A stretch of 64,000 nucleotides of DNA from Ralstonia wenshanensis (lineage in GTDB: Bacteria; Pseudomonadota; Gammaproteobacteria; Burkholderiales; Burkholderiaceae): positions 3,437,501 through 3,501,500 of the forward strand of contig NZ_CP076413.1 of assembly GCF_021173085.1 (NCBI RefSeq). Reading direction: 5' to 3'. Made by a program: the position numbers and the translations under genes. Positions 16,240 to 25,387 of this stretch are shown in pieces. Position 1 is the stretch's first letter, and each line of letters starts with the position of its first letter. A model generated the notes under the pieces. It was not told where the DNA came from. It searched no databases and saw only the letters and a list, made by a program, of their open reading frames with translations.

Positions 16240-17571
16240 ATGTCTGAAACCATGACGCCGTCGGAAATCGTTTCCGAACTCGACAAGCACATCATCGGCC
16301 AGCACAAGGCCAAAAAGGCCGTTGCCGTGGCGCTGCGCAACCGCTGGCGCCGCCAGCAGGTGGGCGAGCCGCTGCGCCAGGAAATCACGCCCAAGAACAT
16401 CCTGATGATCGGGCCGACCGGCGTAGGCAAGACCGAGATTGCCCGCCGCCTGGCCAAGCTGGCCGACGCACCGTTCATCAAGATCGAGGCGACCAAGTTC
16501 ACCGAGGTGGGCTACGTCGGCCGCGACGTCGACACCATCGTGCGCGATCTGGCCGAGATGGCCGTCAAGCAGACGCGCGAATCCGAGATGAAGAAGGTGC
16601 GCGCCAAGGCCGAAGATGCGGCCGAGGATCGCATCCTCGACGTGCTGATCCCGCCGCCGCGCGACATCGGTTTTGCGCAGCCGGAAGAAAAGGATTCGAC
16701 CGCGCGCCAGACCTTCCGCAAGAAGCTGCGCGAAGGCCAGCTCGACGACAAGGAAATCGAACTGGAAGTGTCGGCCGGTGTGCCCAGCATGGACATCATG
16801 GGGCCGCCGGGCATGGAAGACATGACCGAGCAGATCCGCTCGATGTTCGCGGGCTTGGGGCAGGGCAAGAAGAACCGTCGCAAGATGAAGGTCAAGGAAG
16901 CCTTCAAGCTGCTGATCGACGAAGAGGCCGCGAAGCTCGTGAACGAGGATGAGCTGAAGCAGAAGGCGGTGGCCAATGTCGAGCAGAACGGCATCGTCTT
17001 CCTCGACGAGATCGACAAGATCGCCAGCCGCAGCGAATACGGCGGCGGCGAGGTGTCGCGCCAGGGCGTGCAGCGCGACTTGCTGCCGCTGGTGGAAGGT
17101 ACGACCGTCAACACCAAGTACGGGATGATCAAGACCGATCACATCCTGTTCATCGCGTCGGGCGCGTTTCATCTGTCCAAGCCGAGCGACCTGATTCCCG
17201 AGCTGCAGGGCCGTTTCCCGATTCGCGTGGAGCTGGATTCGCTGTCGGTGGAGGATTTCCGCGCGATTCTCACGCAGACCGACGCGAGCCTCACCAAGCA
17301 ATATCAGGCGTTGTTGAAGACGGAAGGCGTCGACCTCGTGTTTGCCGAAGACGGTATTCACCGCCTGGCCGAGATCGCATGTTCGGTCAACGAGAAGGTC
17401 GAGAACATTGGCGCACGCCGTTTGTACACGGTGATGGAGCGACTGCTTGAAGACCTGTCGTTCCACGCGCACAAGTCGGCAGGCGAGACGGTGACCATCG
17501 ACGCCGCGTACGTCGACGAGCGTTTGAGTGAGCTGTCGGGCAACGAAGATCTGTCGCGCTACGTGCTGTAA
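16240..17571 (+). CDS. hslU: ATP-dependent protease ATPase subunit HslU
   Basis: 443 residues, full length. HslU is the AAA+ unfoldase of the HslUV protease. It has [17 protein letters not shown] at the start, Walker A GPTGVGKT at residues 58-65, the pore motif GYVGRD near 90, an inserted I-domain (about 110-240), Walker [10 protein letters not shown] near 253, and the conserved C-terminal end SRYVL that docks into HslV. The sensor/arginine region includes [14 protein letters not shown]. It lies directly after hslV and ahead of a strong terminator, which ends the operon. Confidence 0.97.
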   Translation: MSETMTPSEIVSELDKHIIGQHKAKKAVAVALRNRWRRQQVGEPLRQEITPKNILMIGPTGVGKTEIARRLAKLADAPFIKIEATKFTEVGYVGRDVDTIVRDLAEMAVKQTRESEMKKVRAKAEDAAEDRILDVLIPPPRDIGFAQPEEKDSTARQTFRKKLREGQLDDKEIELEVSAGVPSMDIMGPPGMEDMTEQIRSMFAGLGQGKKNRRKMKVKEAFKLLIDEEAAKLVNEDELKQKAVANVEQNGIVFLDEIDKIASRSEYGGGEVSRQGVQRDLLPLVEGTTVNTKYGMIKTDHILFIASGAFHLSKPSDLIPELQGRFPIRVELDSLSVEDFRAILTQTDASLTKQYQALLKTEGVDLVFAEDGIHRLAEIACSVNEKVENIGARRLYTVMERLLEDLSFHAHKSAGETVTIDAAYVDERLSELSGNEDLSRYVL

Positions 17572-17602
17572 GCGTGTAAGCAACGCATTCCATATGCCCC
17601 GC

Positions 17603-17637
17603 GGGCCGCATCGGAGACGATGCGGCCCGTTTTGTTT
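17603..17637 (+). terminator. Intrinsic terminator of hslVU
   Basis: Perfect 11-bp stem GGGCCGCATCG (17603-17613), GAGA loop, CGATGCGGCCC (17618-17628), then GTTTTGTTT. Confidence 0.9.
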
Positions 17638-17785
17638 GGGCGCCCGCCAAGCCAGGTGGGGCAAGGGTTTGCTCAGGATCGTGCGTGGTCAGGTCCGTTA
17701 TCTGCTGAAGAAGGTGGTGCCGCACAGACAATGCGCGCCGCGCACCTGGCGTGCGCGATTCCAACCACGACAAGGAGAGAAGCGT

Positions 17786-18400
17786 ATGAAACCGATCCAA
17801 CGCCTGGCCCTGTGTTGCGTGCTTGCCTGCGCCCCAATGGGCATCGCCCACGCCCAGCTCACGCCCGCACCAACCGGCCCCGCCGGGGCCTCGGCACCGA
17901 ACGATGCCAAGCGCGCCGCTTACGACAGTGCCGTCAAACAAGCCGATGCCAATTACAAAGCTGCCAAGGACAAGTGCGATGCGATGAAGGGTAATGACCG
18001 CGACGTCTGCCGTGCGCAGGCCAAGGGCGATTACAACGTCGCCAAGGCCAACGCCATGGTCGAACGCGATGGCACTGAAGCCGCCCGCAACCGCGCCGCC
18101 AAGGAAAAGGCCGAGGCCGACTACGACGTCGCCAAGACCAAGTGCGATGCGATGAAGGGCAATGAGAAGGACACCTGCGTGAAGGACGCGAAGGCCGCCT
18201 ACACGCGCGCCAAGGCGGGCGACGAAGTGAGCCACGCCAAGGCGACGGGCACAGCCAAGGACGTCAGCGAAGCGCGCCGCGATGCCGTCAAGGACACCAA
18301 CGACGCCAACTACAAGGCCGCGAAGGAACGCTGCGACGCCATGTCCGGCGACGCCAAGACAAAGTGCCAGAACGACGTGGCCGCCAAGTTCAAGAAGTAA
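17786..18400 (+). CDS. Exported Ala/Lys-rich protein with three CX10C repeats
   Basis: 204 residues from ATG 17786 with a Shine-Dalgarno-like AAGGAG upstream. Residues 1-23 form a signal peptide ending AHA. Three copies of a module of the form ANYKAAKxKCDAMKGNxKDxC appear, with cysteine pairs C64/C75, C120/C131 and C183/C194, each exactly ten residues apart. The rest is helical, rich in Ala, Lys and Asp. Similar proteins in Burkholderiales are often labelled TolA-like, but there is no TolA domain here. The regular pairs suggest disulfides or metal or redox chemistry in the periplasm. It may be expressed with the CsbD gene 80 bases on. Function unknown. Confidence 0.75.
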   Translation: MKPIQRLALCCVLACAPMGIAHAQLTPAPTGPAGASAPNDAKRAAYDSAVKQADANYKAAKDKCDAMKGNDRDVCRAQAKGDYNVAKANAMVERDGTEAARNRAAKEKAEADYDVAKTKCDAMKGNEKDTCVKDAKAAYTRAKAGDEVSHAKATGTAKDVSEARRDAVKDTNDANYKAAKERCDAMSGDAKTKCQNDVAAKFKK

Positions 18401-18480
18401 GCCGTACGAAAGTCTCTACACGGGCGGCCTGCGGGTCGCCCCTGCTTTGTCTCAATCTCTCAACTCGCGACGGAGGACGT

Positions 18481-18684
18481 ATGAACTGGGATCAGATCGA
18501 AGGTAAATGGGATCAGGCCAAAGGCAAGGTCAAGGAGAAGTGGGGCCAGCTCACCGACGATGACCTGACCGTGATCCGCGGCAAGCGCGACCAGCTTGCC
18601 GGCAAGATCCAGGAACGCTACGGCTATACGAAGGAGCGCGCCGAAGACGAACTCAAGGCGTGGGAGCGCGATACCCGCTGGTGA
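18481..18684 (+). CDS. CsbD family stress protein
   Basis: 67 residues from ATG 18481, preceded by GGAGG. The sequence MNWDQIEGKWDQAKGKVKEKWGQL, then TDDDL and GKRDQLAGKIQERYG, is the standard CsbD-like (PF05532) pattern: small, charged, helical and soluble. CsbD-type proteins accumulate in general or envelope stress in many bacteria, with no biochemical role defined. It lies 80 bases after the CX10C repeat gene, likely as its own or a shared transcript. Confidence 0.9.
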   Translation: MNWDQIEGKWDQAKGKVKEKWGQLTDDDLTVIRGKRDQLAGKIQERYGYTKERAEDELKAWERDTRW

Positions 18685-18717
18685 TGCAGCGGTGATGTAG
18701 CGTCACGCGGCCGGCGC

Positions 18718-19296
18718 TTACTTGGCGACCGGCCGCTTGCCCAGCTTGCGTTGTAGCGTGCGCCGATGCATGTTGAGCGCCCGCGCGGTGGCGGAGATGT
18801 TGCCGCCGTGCTCGGCCAGCACGCGCTGGATGTGCTCCCACTCCAGTCGCGCGACCGACAGCGGCGCGGGGTTCTCCATCGTCTGTTCTGCCACGGCTTC
18901 AGACACGCCCACTTGCAGCGCCAGCAGAATCGAATCGACATTGGCTGGCTTGGCCAGGTATTCATCAGCGCCCAACTTGACCGCTTGCACGGCGGTGGCA
19001 ATGCTTGCGTAGCCCGTGAGGATCAGCATGCGCGCGTCGGGCAGCGCCTGACGCAGTGGGGCAATCCAGTGCAGACCGGAATCTGTGCCGCCATGGGGCA
19101 TCAGGCCCTTGTCGCTCGCGGCCAGGTGCAGATCGACAGTGACATACGAAAAGCGTGTCTGGCGCGCCAGGGCCAACGCTTCGCCGCCGGTGTGCGCGAT
19201 CTGCGGAGCAAAGCCGCGACGCGTGAGCGCGCGCGCCAGCGTCTGCGCAAAGACGTCGTCGTCATCGAGGATCAGAAAGGGGGCGGGCTGCTGCAT
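18718..19296 (-). CDS. regA: RegA/PrrA/ActR-type response regulator
   Basis: 192 residues. Receiver with acidic pocket DDDD at 11-14, phospho-acceptor Asp55 in VTVDLHLA, Thr in ILTGYAS and Lys in LAKPAN. The C-terminal Fis-like helix-turn-helix (about residues 150-186, EHIQRVLAEHGGNISATARALNMHRRTLQRKL in outline) is the near-invariant RegA/PrrA motif. About 12 extra residues (ASDKGLMPHGGTD) follow the phospho-Asp strand. These systems control respiration, carbon and energy genes by redox state. The partner kinase gene is 48 bases upstream on the same strand. Confidence 0.88.
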   Translation of the reverse strand: MQQPAPFLILDDDDVFAQTLARALTRRGFAPQIAHTGGEALALARQTRFSYVTVDLHLAASDKGLMPHGGTDSGLHWIAPLRQALPDARMLILTGYASIATAVQAVKLGADEYLAKPANVDSILLALQVGVSEAVAEQTMENPAPLSVARLEWEHIQRVLAEHGGNISATARALNMHRRTLQRKLGKRPVAK

Positions 19297-19344
19297 GGTG
19301 TTCTCCGGGGCCGTACGCGCACGGGGCTGCGTCAGGCCGTCTCG

Positions 19345-20700
19345 TTATGTGAAGAGGGTGGGCGCGCCAATGATGGGGGCGGCCGCGTGTTCCATCGGAC
19401 CGCCAACCGGCAGTCGGAGTTCGGCAATGGCGCCTTGGGGCGGGTTCGGGCGTAGCACCACGGTACCACCCAGGCGGCGCGCCGTGGTGGAGGCCAGATA
19501 CAGCCCGATGCCGTGACCGCCATGCCGGCTTGGCACCGGCGTGCGGCCGAGCGACGTCCGCAGGTCTTCCGGCAAGCCCAACCCCGTATCGACGATGGAC
19601 AGCACGATCTGCGGCGGCATATCGCGGAGCACATCCGGATTGGCGTCGATCTTGGCGGTCAGCAGCAGCGGCACCAGGTCGCGGCCGGCGTGGTGCTGGC
19701 TGCGGGCGGCGTTGTCCAGCAGGATGGTGAGGATCTGGCCGACGTTCACCGCATCCAATTCCACCGCTTGCGCCGCAGGCGAGGTCTCGGTGTGGAGGCG
19801 GATGTCCGGATGCCGCAGTTGCCACGTCTGCGTGAAATCCGGTAGCCATTGGCCGAGTGGCTCGGGCGCGCCGTCGTTGGGTTTGCGCTGCAGGCGCGCC
19901 AGCGCGGCGCGGCACAGTTCGAGTTGCTGTTCGATGGCGCGCAGGTCTTCGCGGTACGGGGCGAGCGGGGAGTCGGGCTGTTTTGCGTCGTGCTGCAGCT
20001 CGCCGGCGATGACGGCCACGGTCGACAGCGGCGTGCCCATCTCGTGTGCCACGCTCGCGCCCTGCGACATCAGCGCTTCGATGCGTTGCTCGCGCAGCAG
20101 TCGCTCGCGTGCTTCGGTCAGCTGCGCTTCGCTCTCGCGCAGCGCGGCGGACAGGCGCGCCGTAAAGCCCGCGATCATCGCGCTGCTGGCCACGAAATCG
20201 ATCCACATGCCGGCCAGGTGATACGCCACTGCATCGGCTTGGTTCGCCAGTTTCAGCGGGATGTAGTTGCCGAGCATCATGCTGTAGGCGGCCAGCGCGT
20301 AGAGCGTCAGGCCCACCACGTGTGCGATCGGCAGCATGGCCGCCGCAATTGCCAGTGCCGGCAGGTAGAACGAGACGAACGGGTTGGTCGCCCCGCCCGT
20401 GAAATACAGCAGGGCGGATAACGCGGTCAGGTCCACCAGCAGTTGAACCGTGATCTCGATATGCTGCACGGGCCGGTTGCGCCGCACCCGCCATCCGGTA
20501 AGCAGGTTGAACAGCGCATGCAGGCCCATCACGCTCAGCAGCGGCACCACTGGCAGTTGCACGCCAAAGACGAGCGGCGCGAGCAGCATCAGGACGAGCT
20601 GGGTGGCAAGCAGGCTCCATCGCAGCCAGAAGAGGCGGCGTAGACTGGATGCGTCCAGCAGTGGCGCGGCAAGAGACAGGGTGGAAAGCATGGTGGACAA
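19345..20700 (-). CDS. regB: RegB/PrrB-type redox sensor histidine kinase
   Basis: 451 residues. Six predicted membrane segments (about residues 25-180) are followed by DHp and HATPase domains. TGGATNPFVSFYLP at 101-114 contains GGxxNPF, the RegB quinone-sensing motif. The H-box is SVAHEMGTPLS with His219, and Cys263 in LELCRAALARL matches the position of the redox-active Cys265 of RegB. The G-box region is GLGLPEDL and GIGLYLA. It should phosphorylate the regulator gene downstream when the ubiquinone pool is reduced. It is divergent from a copper chaperone for cytochrome oxidase, consistent with respiratory control. Confidence 0.88.
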   Translation of the reverse strand: MSTMLSTLSLAAPLLDASSLRRLFWLRWSLLATQLVLMLLAPLVFGVQLPVVPLLSVMGLHALFNLLTGWRVRRNRPVQHIEITVQLLVDLTALSALLYFTGGATNPFVSFYLPALAIAAAMLPIAHVVGLTLYALAAYSMMLGNYIPLKLANQADAVAYHLAGMWIDFVASSAMIAGFTARLSAALRESEAQLTEARERLLREQRIEALMSQGASVAHEMGTPLSTVAVIAGELQHDAKQPDSPLAPYREDLRAIEQQLELCRAALARLQRKPNDGAPEPLGQWLPDFTQTWQLRHPDIRLHTETSPAAQAVELDAVNVGQILTILLDNAARSQHHAGRDLVPLLLTAKIDANPDVLRDMPPQIVLSIVDTGLGLPEDLRTSLGRTPVPSRHGGHGIGLYLASTTARRLGGTVVLRPNPPQGAIAELRLPVGGPMEHAAAPIIGAPTLFT

Positions 20701-20752
20701 GTGTAAACGTGCGCACCGCGCGGTTCTCCGTGCGGCGATGCGTCAATCGGCC

Positions 20753-20815
20753 GCACAATTGTGCACCCAACCTATCTCCCCACAAACGCTGTGCTTTAAT
20801 GCGCAGCACGTTTGT
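20753..20815 (+). promoter_or_regulatory. Palindromes between regB and the copper chaperone gene
   Basis: GCACAATTGTGC (20753-20764) is a perfect 12-bp palindrome. Further on, ACAAAC-GCTGTGC (20782-20794) and GCGCAGC-AC-GTTTGT (20801-20815) form an imperfect dyad around TTTAAT (20795-20800), which resembles a -10 for the chaperone gene. This is a plausible operator/promoter region, possibly for RegA or a copper regulator. No known box is recognised with certainty. Confidence 0.35.
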
Positions 20816-20833
20816 CCCCGACAGGAGCCCTTG

Positions 20834-21331
20834 ATGATGACGTCCCGATCGATCCGTTCTTCCGCTCGCCTGGCAATGCTCTGCGCAGGCCTGCTCGCCA
20901 GTGCCGCCGCTTTCGCGCAGGTCACGGTGCAAGACGCCTGGGTGCGCGGCACGGTGCCGGGCCAGACATCCAGCGGCGCGTTCATGACGCTGCAATCGGC
21001 CGACGGTGCCAAGGTGGTGGGCGTGTCGACGCCCGTGGCGGGCACGGCCGTGATCCACGAGATGAAGATGGAGGGCGACGTGATGCGCATGCGCGCGATG
21101 CCCTCGCTGGACTTGCCCAAGGGCCAGACGGTGCAGCTCAAGCCGGGCGGCTACCACGTGATGTTGATGAACCTGAAACAGCCGCTGGTGAAGGACACCA
21201 CCGTGCCGCTCACGCTGAAGGTGGAACTGGCCGACAAGCGCGTCGTCGAGCAGAAGATCGAAGCCCGCGTGCGCGACCTGACCGCCGGCAACATGCCTGC
21301 CATGAATCACGGCGGCGAACACAAACATTGA
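20834..21331 (+). CDS. PCu(A)C-type periplasmic copper chaperone
   Basis: 165 residues; ATG at 20834 with CAGGAG upstream (a second ATG follows directly). Signal peptide to about residue 29 (AAAFAQ). The mature part VTVQDAWVRGTVPGQTSSGAFMTL and the copper motif H-E-M-K-M ... M-R-M-R-A-M ... Y-H-V-M-L-M match DUF461/PCuAC, where Met and His bind Cu(I). These proteins deliver copper to the CuA or CuB site of cytochrome oxidases. The tail MNHGGEHKH adds His and Met residues, possibly a second copper site. It is divergent from regB. Confidence 0.9.
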   Translation: MMTSRSIRSSARLAMLCAGLLASAAAFAQVTVQDAWVRGTVPGQTSSGAFMTLQSADGAKVVGVSTPVAGTAVIHEMKMEGDVMRMRAMPSLDLPKGQTVQLKPGGYHVMLMNLKQPLVKDTTVPLTLKVELADKRVVEQKIEARVRDLTAGNMPAMNHGGEHKH

Positions 21332-21377
21332 TGGCTTGCGGCGAGTGTCGCTTCAAGCCACGCAAGGGAGCATTCCC

Positions 21378-21599
21378 ATGGCTAACAAGACACTGGGCAC
21401 TCGCCAGAAACTGACGTTTCGCATCGAGCCTTCAACGAAGGCCGGCACTGCGCGCCCGCGCAACGTTCTCGTGCCGCTCGCCCGCGGCCGCAAGGCCGGC
21501 GCCCATACCGAAGGCGGTCATGCTGAGCGCCAGCGCGGCCGGGCCGACGTCCGCCGCGCACTGCGCACGCTGGACGACGACAGCAAAGACAAGGATTGA
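21378..21599 (+). CDS. Small basic hypothetical protein
   Basis: 73 residues from ATG 21378, with AAGGGAG nine bases upstream. The sequence MANKTLGTRQKLTFRIEPSTK, then a Gly/Arg/His-rich centre and an acidic end (DDDSKDKD), gives a small charged protein without membrane segments. I do not recognise the family. It sits 46 bases after the copper chaperone, probably on the same transcript, and converges on the Cys-rich gene with four bases between stops. Confidence 0.55.
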   Translation: MANKTLGTRQKLTFRIEPSTKAGTARPRNVLVPLARGRKAGAHTEGGHAERQRGRADVRRALRTLDDDSKDKD

Positions 21600-21603
21600 T
21601 CGG

Positions 21604-21819
21604 TCAGTTGGATATAGATGCTGCCCTTGCCTGCGCAATCGCCTCGCGCAGGCAACGCTGACAGCGGCAGCCTTGTCCCGGGCGCCGCGCGCTAGCGGGC
21701 AGAGTTTCTTCGGTCGTGCACCAGCACGTCGCGTCGGGCTGCTTACCGTCGCCGATCGCTCCGCAGCGCATCTGCGCGCCGCAGATTGCACATACGGTGT
21801 TGGCGGCCGACGGGGTCAT
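21604..21819 (-). CDS. Cysteine-rich CWC family protein
   Basis: 71 residues with eight cysteines: VCAICGAQMRCG, then ATCWCTTEETLP and GCRCQRCLREAI. The CWC in the middle is the signature of the small Cys_rich_CWC family (PF14375), a predicted metal-binding protein. It overlaps the end of the anti-sigma gene upstream by four bases (ATGA), so it is the third gene of a sigma/anti-sigma operon. Confidence 0.75.
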   Translation of the reverse strand: MTPSAANTVCAICGAQMRCGAIGDGKQPDATCWCTTEETLPASARRPGQGCRCQRCLREAIAQARAASISN

Positions 21820-22028
21820 GCTGGGCTACTCCCGTCGTCGTCTTGCCCGAGCTTGTGCATCGCCTGGCGCAGGAACCCCATCTGGTGCGAGAACCGCGTA
21901 CAAGCATCGCAGGCAAACAGATGCACGCGCAGGCGCAGCCGCTCGCCTGTGGACAGGTCGCGGTCCATCTTCGACACCAGCATGCGGTGGGCTTCTTTGC
22001 AGGTGGGCAGTCCCCAACGGTTCGGCAT
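21816..22028 (-). CDS. Zinc-finger anti-sigma factor (ZAS/zf-HC2 type)
   Basis: 70 residues. Residues 9-45 show CKEAHRMLVSKMDRDLSTGERLRLR and then HLFACDAC, the H-X3-C-X2-C anti-sigma zinc motif with an upstream Cys. ZAS proteins sequester ECF sigma factors and often release them on oxidative change of the zinc site. There is no membrane segment, so it is a soluble anti-sigma like RsrA or ChrR-N. It follows the sigma gene by 42 bases, which supports the pairing. Confidence 0.82.
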   Translation of the reverse strand: MPNRWGLPTCKEAHRMLVSKMDRDLSTGERLRLRVHLFACDACTRFSHQMGFLRQAMHKLGQDDDGSSPA

Positions 22029-22070
22029 GGTTGTTCTCTGTGATGCGGCTTGGGTGCGCTTACGGGCGAT

Positions 22071-23771
<1,701 letters not shown>

Positions 23772-23772
<1 letters not shown>

Positions 23773-24629
23773 TGCGAACCACCCGGGCGATGCGGGTGCG
23801 CCATGCTGCGCGCCCCTTCCCGCGCGAGGTGCCGGCGGGCGCCTCGCCCGCCCGGCAGCCGGTCTGGCTGTTCGACCTCGACAACACCCTCCACCACGCA
23901 TCGCACGCGATCTTTCCGCAGATCAACCGGCTGATGACGGCGTATGTGGCTCGTGTGCTCGGCACGGACGACGCCACTGCCAGCCAGGTCCGCGTGGACT
24001 ATTGGCGCCGCTACGGCGCCACGATTCTGGGCATGGTCCGCCATCATGGCGTCGACCCCGATGATTTCCTTGCCGAGGCCCACCGCTTTGACGACCTTCG
24101 CGGCATGGTGCGCGCGGAGCGCGGCCTCGCCCACCTGCTGCGTGCCCTGCCGGGGCGCAAGATCCTGCTGACCAACGCGCCGGCTGCTTACGCGCGCGAG
24201 GTGCTGCGCCTCATTGGCCTGAAACGCGCGTTCCTGCGCGAAATTGCCGTCGAGCACATGTGGGTGCACCGGCGCCTGCGTCCGAAGCCCGATCCGCTGA
24301 TGCTGCGCCGGTTGCTCGCCCGCGAGCGTATTGCACCATCGCGCGCCATCCTCGTCGAAGACACGCTTTCTCACCTCAAACGCTATCGGCGCCTGGGGAT
24401 CGGCACGGTGTGGGTGACGGGCTACCTGCGGCGCGTGCCGCCCGGCGTGCAGCCGACTTCGGCTGCCGATGCATTGCACCCGATGCAAGCAACGGCAATG
24501 GGCGCCCGTGCAAATTCGCCACATCAACCGGCTGCCACACCGATTTTGTTCGCCAACCGGCCCGGCTATGTGAGCGTGAAAGTAAAATCGGTGCTTCAAC
24601 TAAAACGAAGGCTTGTTCGACGCGGCTAG
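23772..24629 (+). CDS. HAD-family pyrimidine 5'-nucleotidase-like phosphatase
   Basis: 285 residues. All four HAD motifs are visible: FDLDNTL at 37-43 (nucleophile Asp), LLTNAP with Thr, RPKPDP with Lys, and VEDTLSH with the acidic pair. The region between motifs I and II is the helical cap of the Pyr-5-nucltdase subgroup (YjjG/SDT1-like). Such enzymes dephosphorylate UMP/CMP or related nucleotides. The first 28 residues are basic and outside the domain. It overlaps argB by one base (ATGA), and this argB-HAD pairing recurs in beta-proteobacteria. Confidence 0.82.
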
Positions 24630-24674
24630 GCAGTGGTAACTCCGCGCTCGGAACGGGAGAGGGGCCAGGAAGTC

Positions 24675-25325
24675 ATGAGCAACGCGCAAACGGAGTTTCC
24701 GACCGCCGAGCCGGTCGCGGACGTCGCCATAGCAGCACCGCCAGTACGCAAACGGCCCCGCCCGGGCGAGCGCCGCGTGCAGATTCTGCAGACGCTCGCC
24801 GGCATGCTCGAGCATCCGCGTGGCGAAAAAATCACAACCGCGGGCTTGGCTGCACGGCTGGATGTATCCGAGGCGGCGCTGTACCGTCACTTCGCCAGCA
24901 AGGCGCAGATGTTCGAAGGGCTGATCGAATTCATCGAGCAGACCGTCTTCGGCCTCATCAACCAGATCACCTTGCGTGAGGAACACGGCCTGCGGCAGGC
25001 GCATGCCATCGCGCACATGCTGCTGTCGTTTGCCGACAAGAATCCGGGCATGACGCGCGTGCTGGTGGGCGATGCGCTGGTCGGCGAAGACGAGCGCCTG
25101 CCCGAGCGCATGGCGCAGTGCCTCGATCGCATCGAAGCATCGCTTAAGCAAAGCCTGCGCATGGCGGTCACGCAGGGTGCCTGGCCGGCGGATGCCGACA
25201 TCGCTTCGCGCGCCAACTTGGTTGTGTGTGCGGTGCTCGGGCGCTGGCATCGGTATGCCAAGAGCGGCTTCCGGAAGTCTCCGGTGGAAGGTGCGGATGC
25301 GCAGTTGCGGGTGCTGTTGGCCTGA
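24675..25325 (+). CDS. slmA: Nucleoid occlusion factor SlmA (TetR family)
   Basis: 216 residues from ATG 24675, with CAGGAAG upstream. TetR N-terminal helix-turn-helix: RRVQILQTLAGMLEHPRGEKITTAGLAARLDVSEAALYRHFASKAQMFEGL, given in outline. This strongly resembles SlmA, which binds DNA sites spread over the chromosome and blocks FtsZ polymerisation over the nucleoid. The C-terminal region FIEQTVFGLINQI and DKNPGMTRVLVGDAL match the SlmA dimer domain. Downstream of argB-HAD, ended by a terminator. Confidence 0.92.
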   Translation: MSNAQTEFPTAEPVADVAIAAPPVRKRPRPGERRVQILQTLAGMLEHPRGEKITTAGLAARLDVSEAALYRHFASKAQMFEGLIEFIEQTVFGLINQITLREEHGLRQAHAIAHMLLSFADKNPGMTRVLVGDALVGEDERLPERMAQCLDRIEASLKQSLRMAVTQGAWPADADIASRANLVVCAVLGRWHRYAKSGFRKSPVEGADAQLRVLLA

Positions 25326-25344
25326 GCCTGCACCACCCCAAACG

Positions 25345-25372
25345 AAAGCCCCGCGCTGCGGGGCTTTTTATT
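25345..25372 (+). terminator. Intrinsic terminator after slmA
   Basis: AGCCCCGC (25347-25354), loop GCT, GCGGGGCT (25358-25365), then TTTTATTT; AAA precedes the stem, so it may also serve the convergent gabR gene on the other strand. Confidence 0.85.
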
Positions 25373-25387
25373 TGCGCGTGCCGTTGG

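Noticed and set aside
19262..21328. A 688-residue minus-strand frame
   Set aside because: It runs antiparallel or out of phase to regB and the copper chaperone. Its translation is Arg/His/Ala-rich without any domain.
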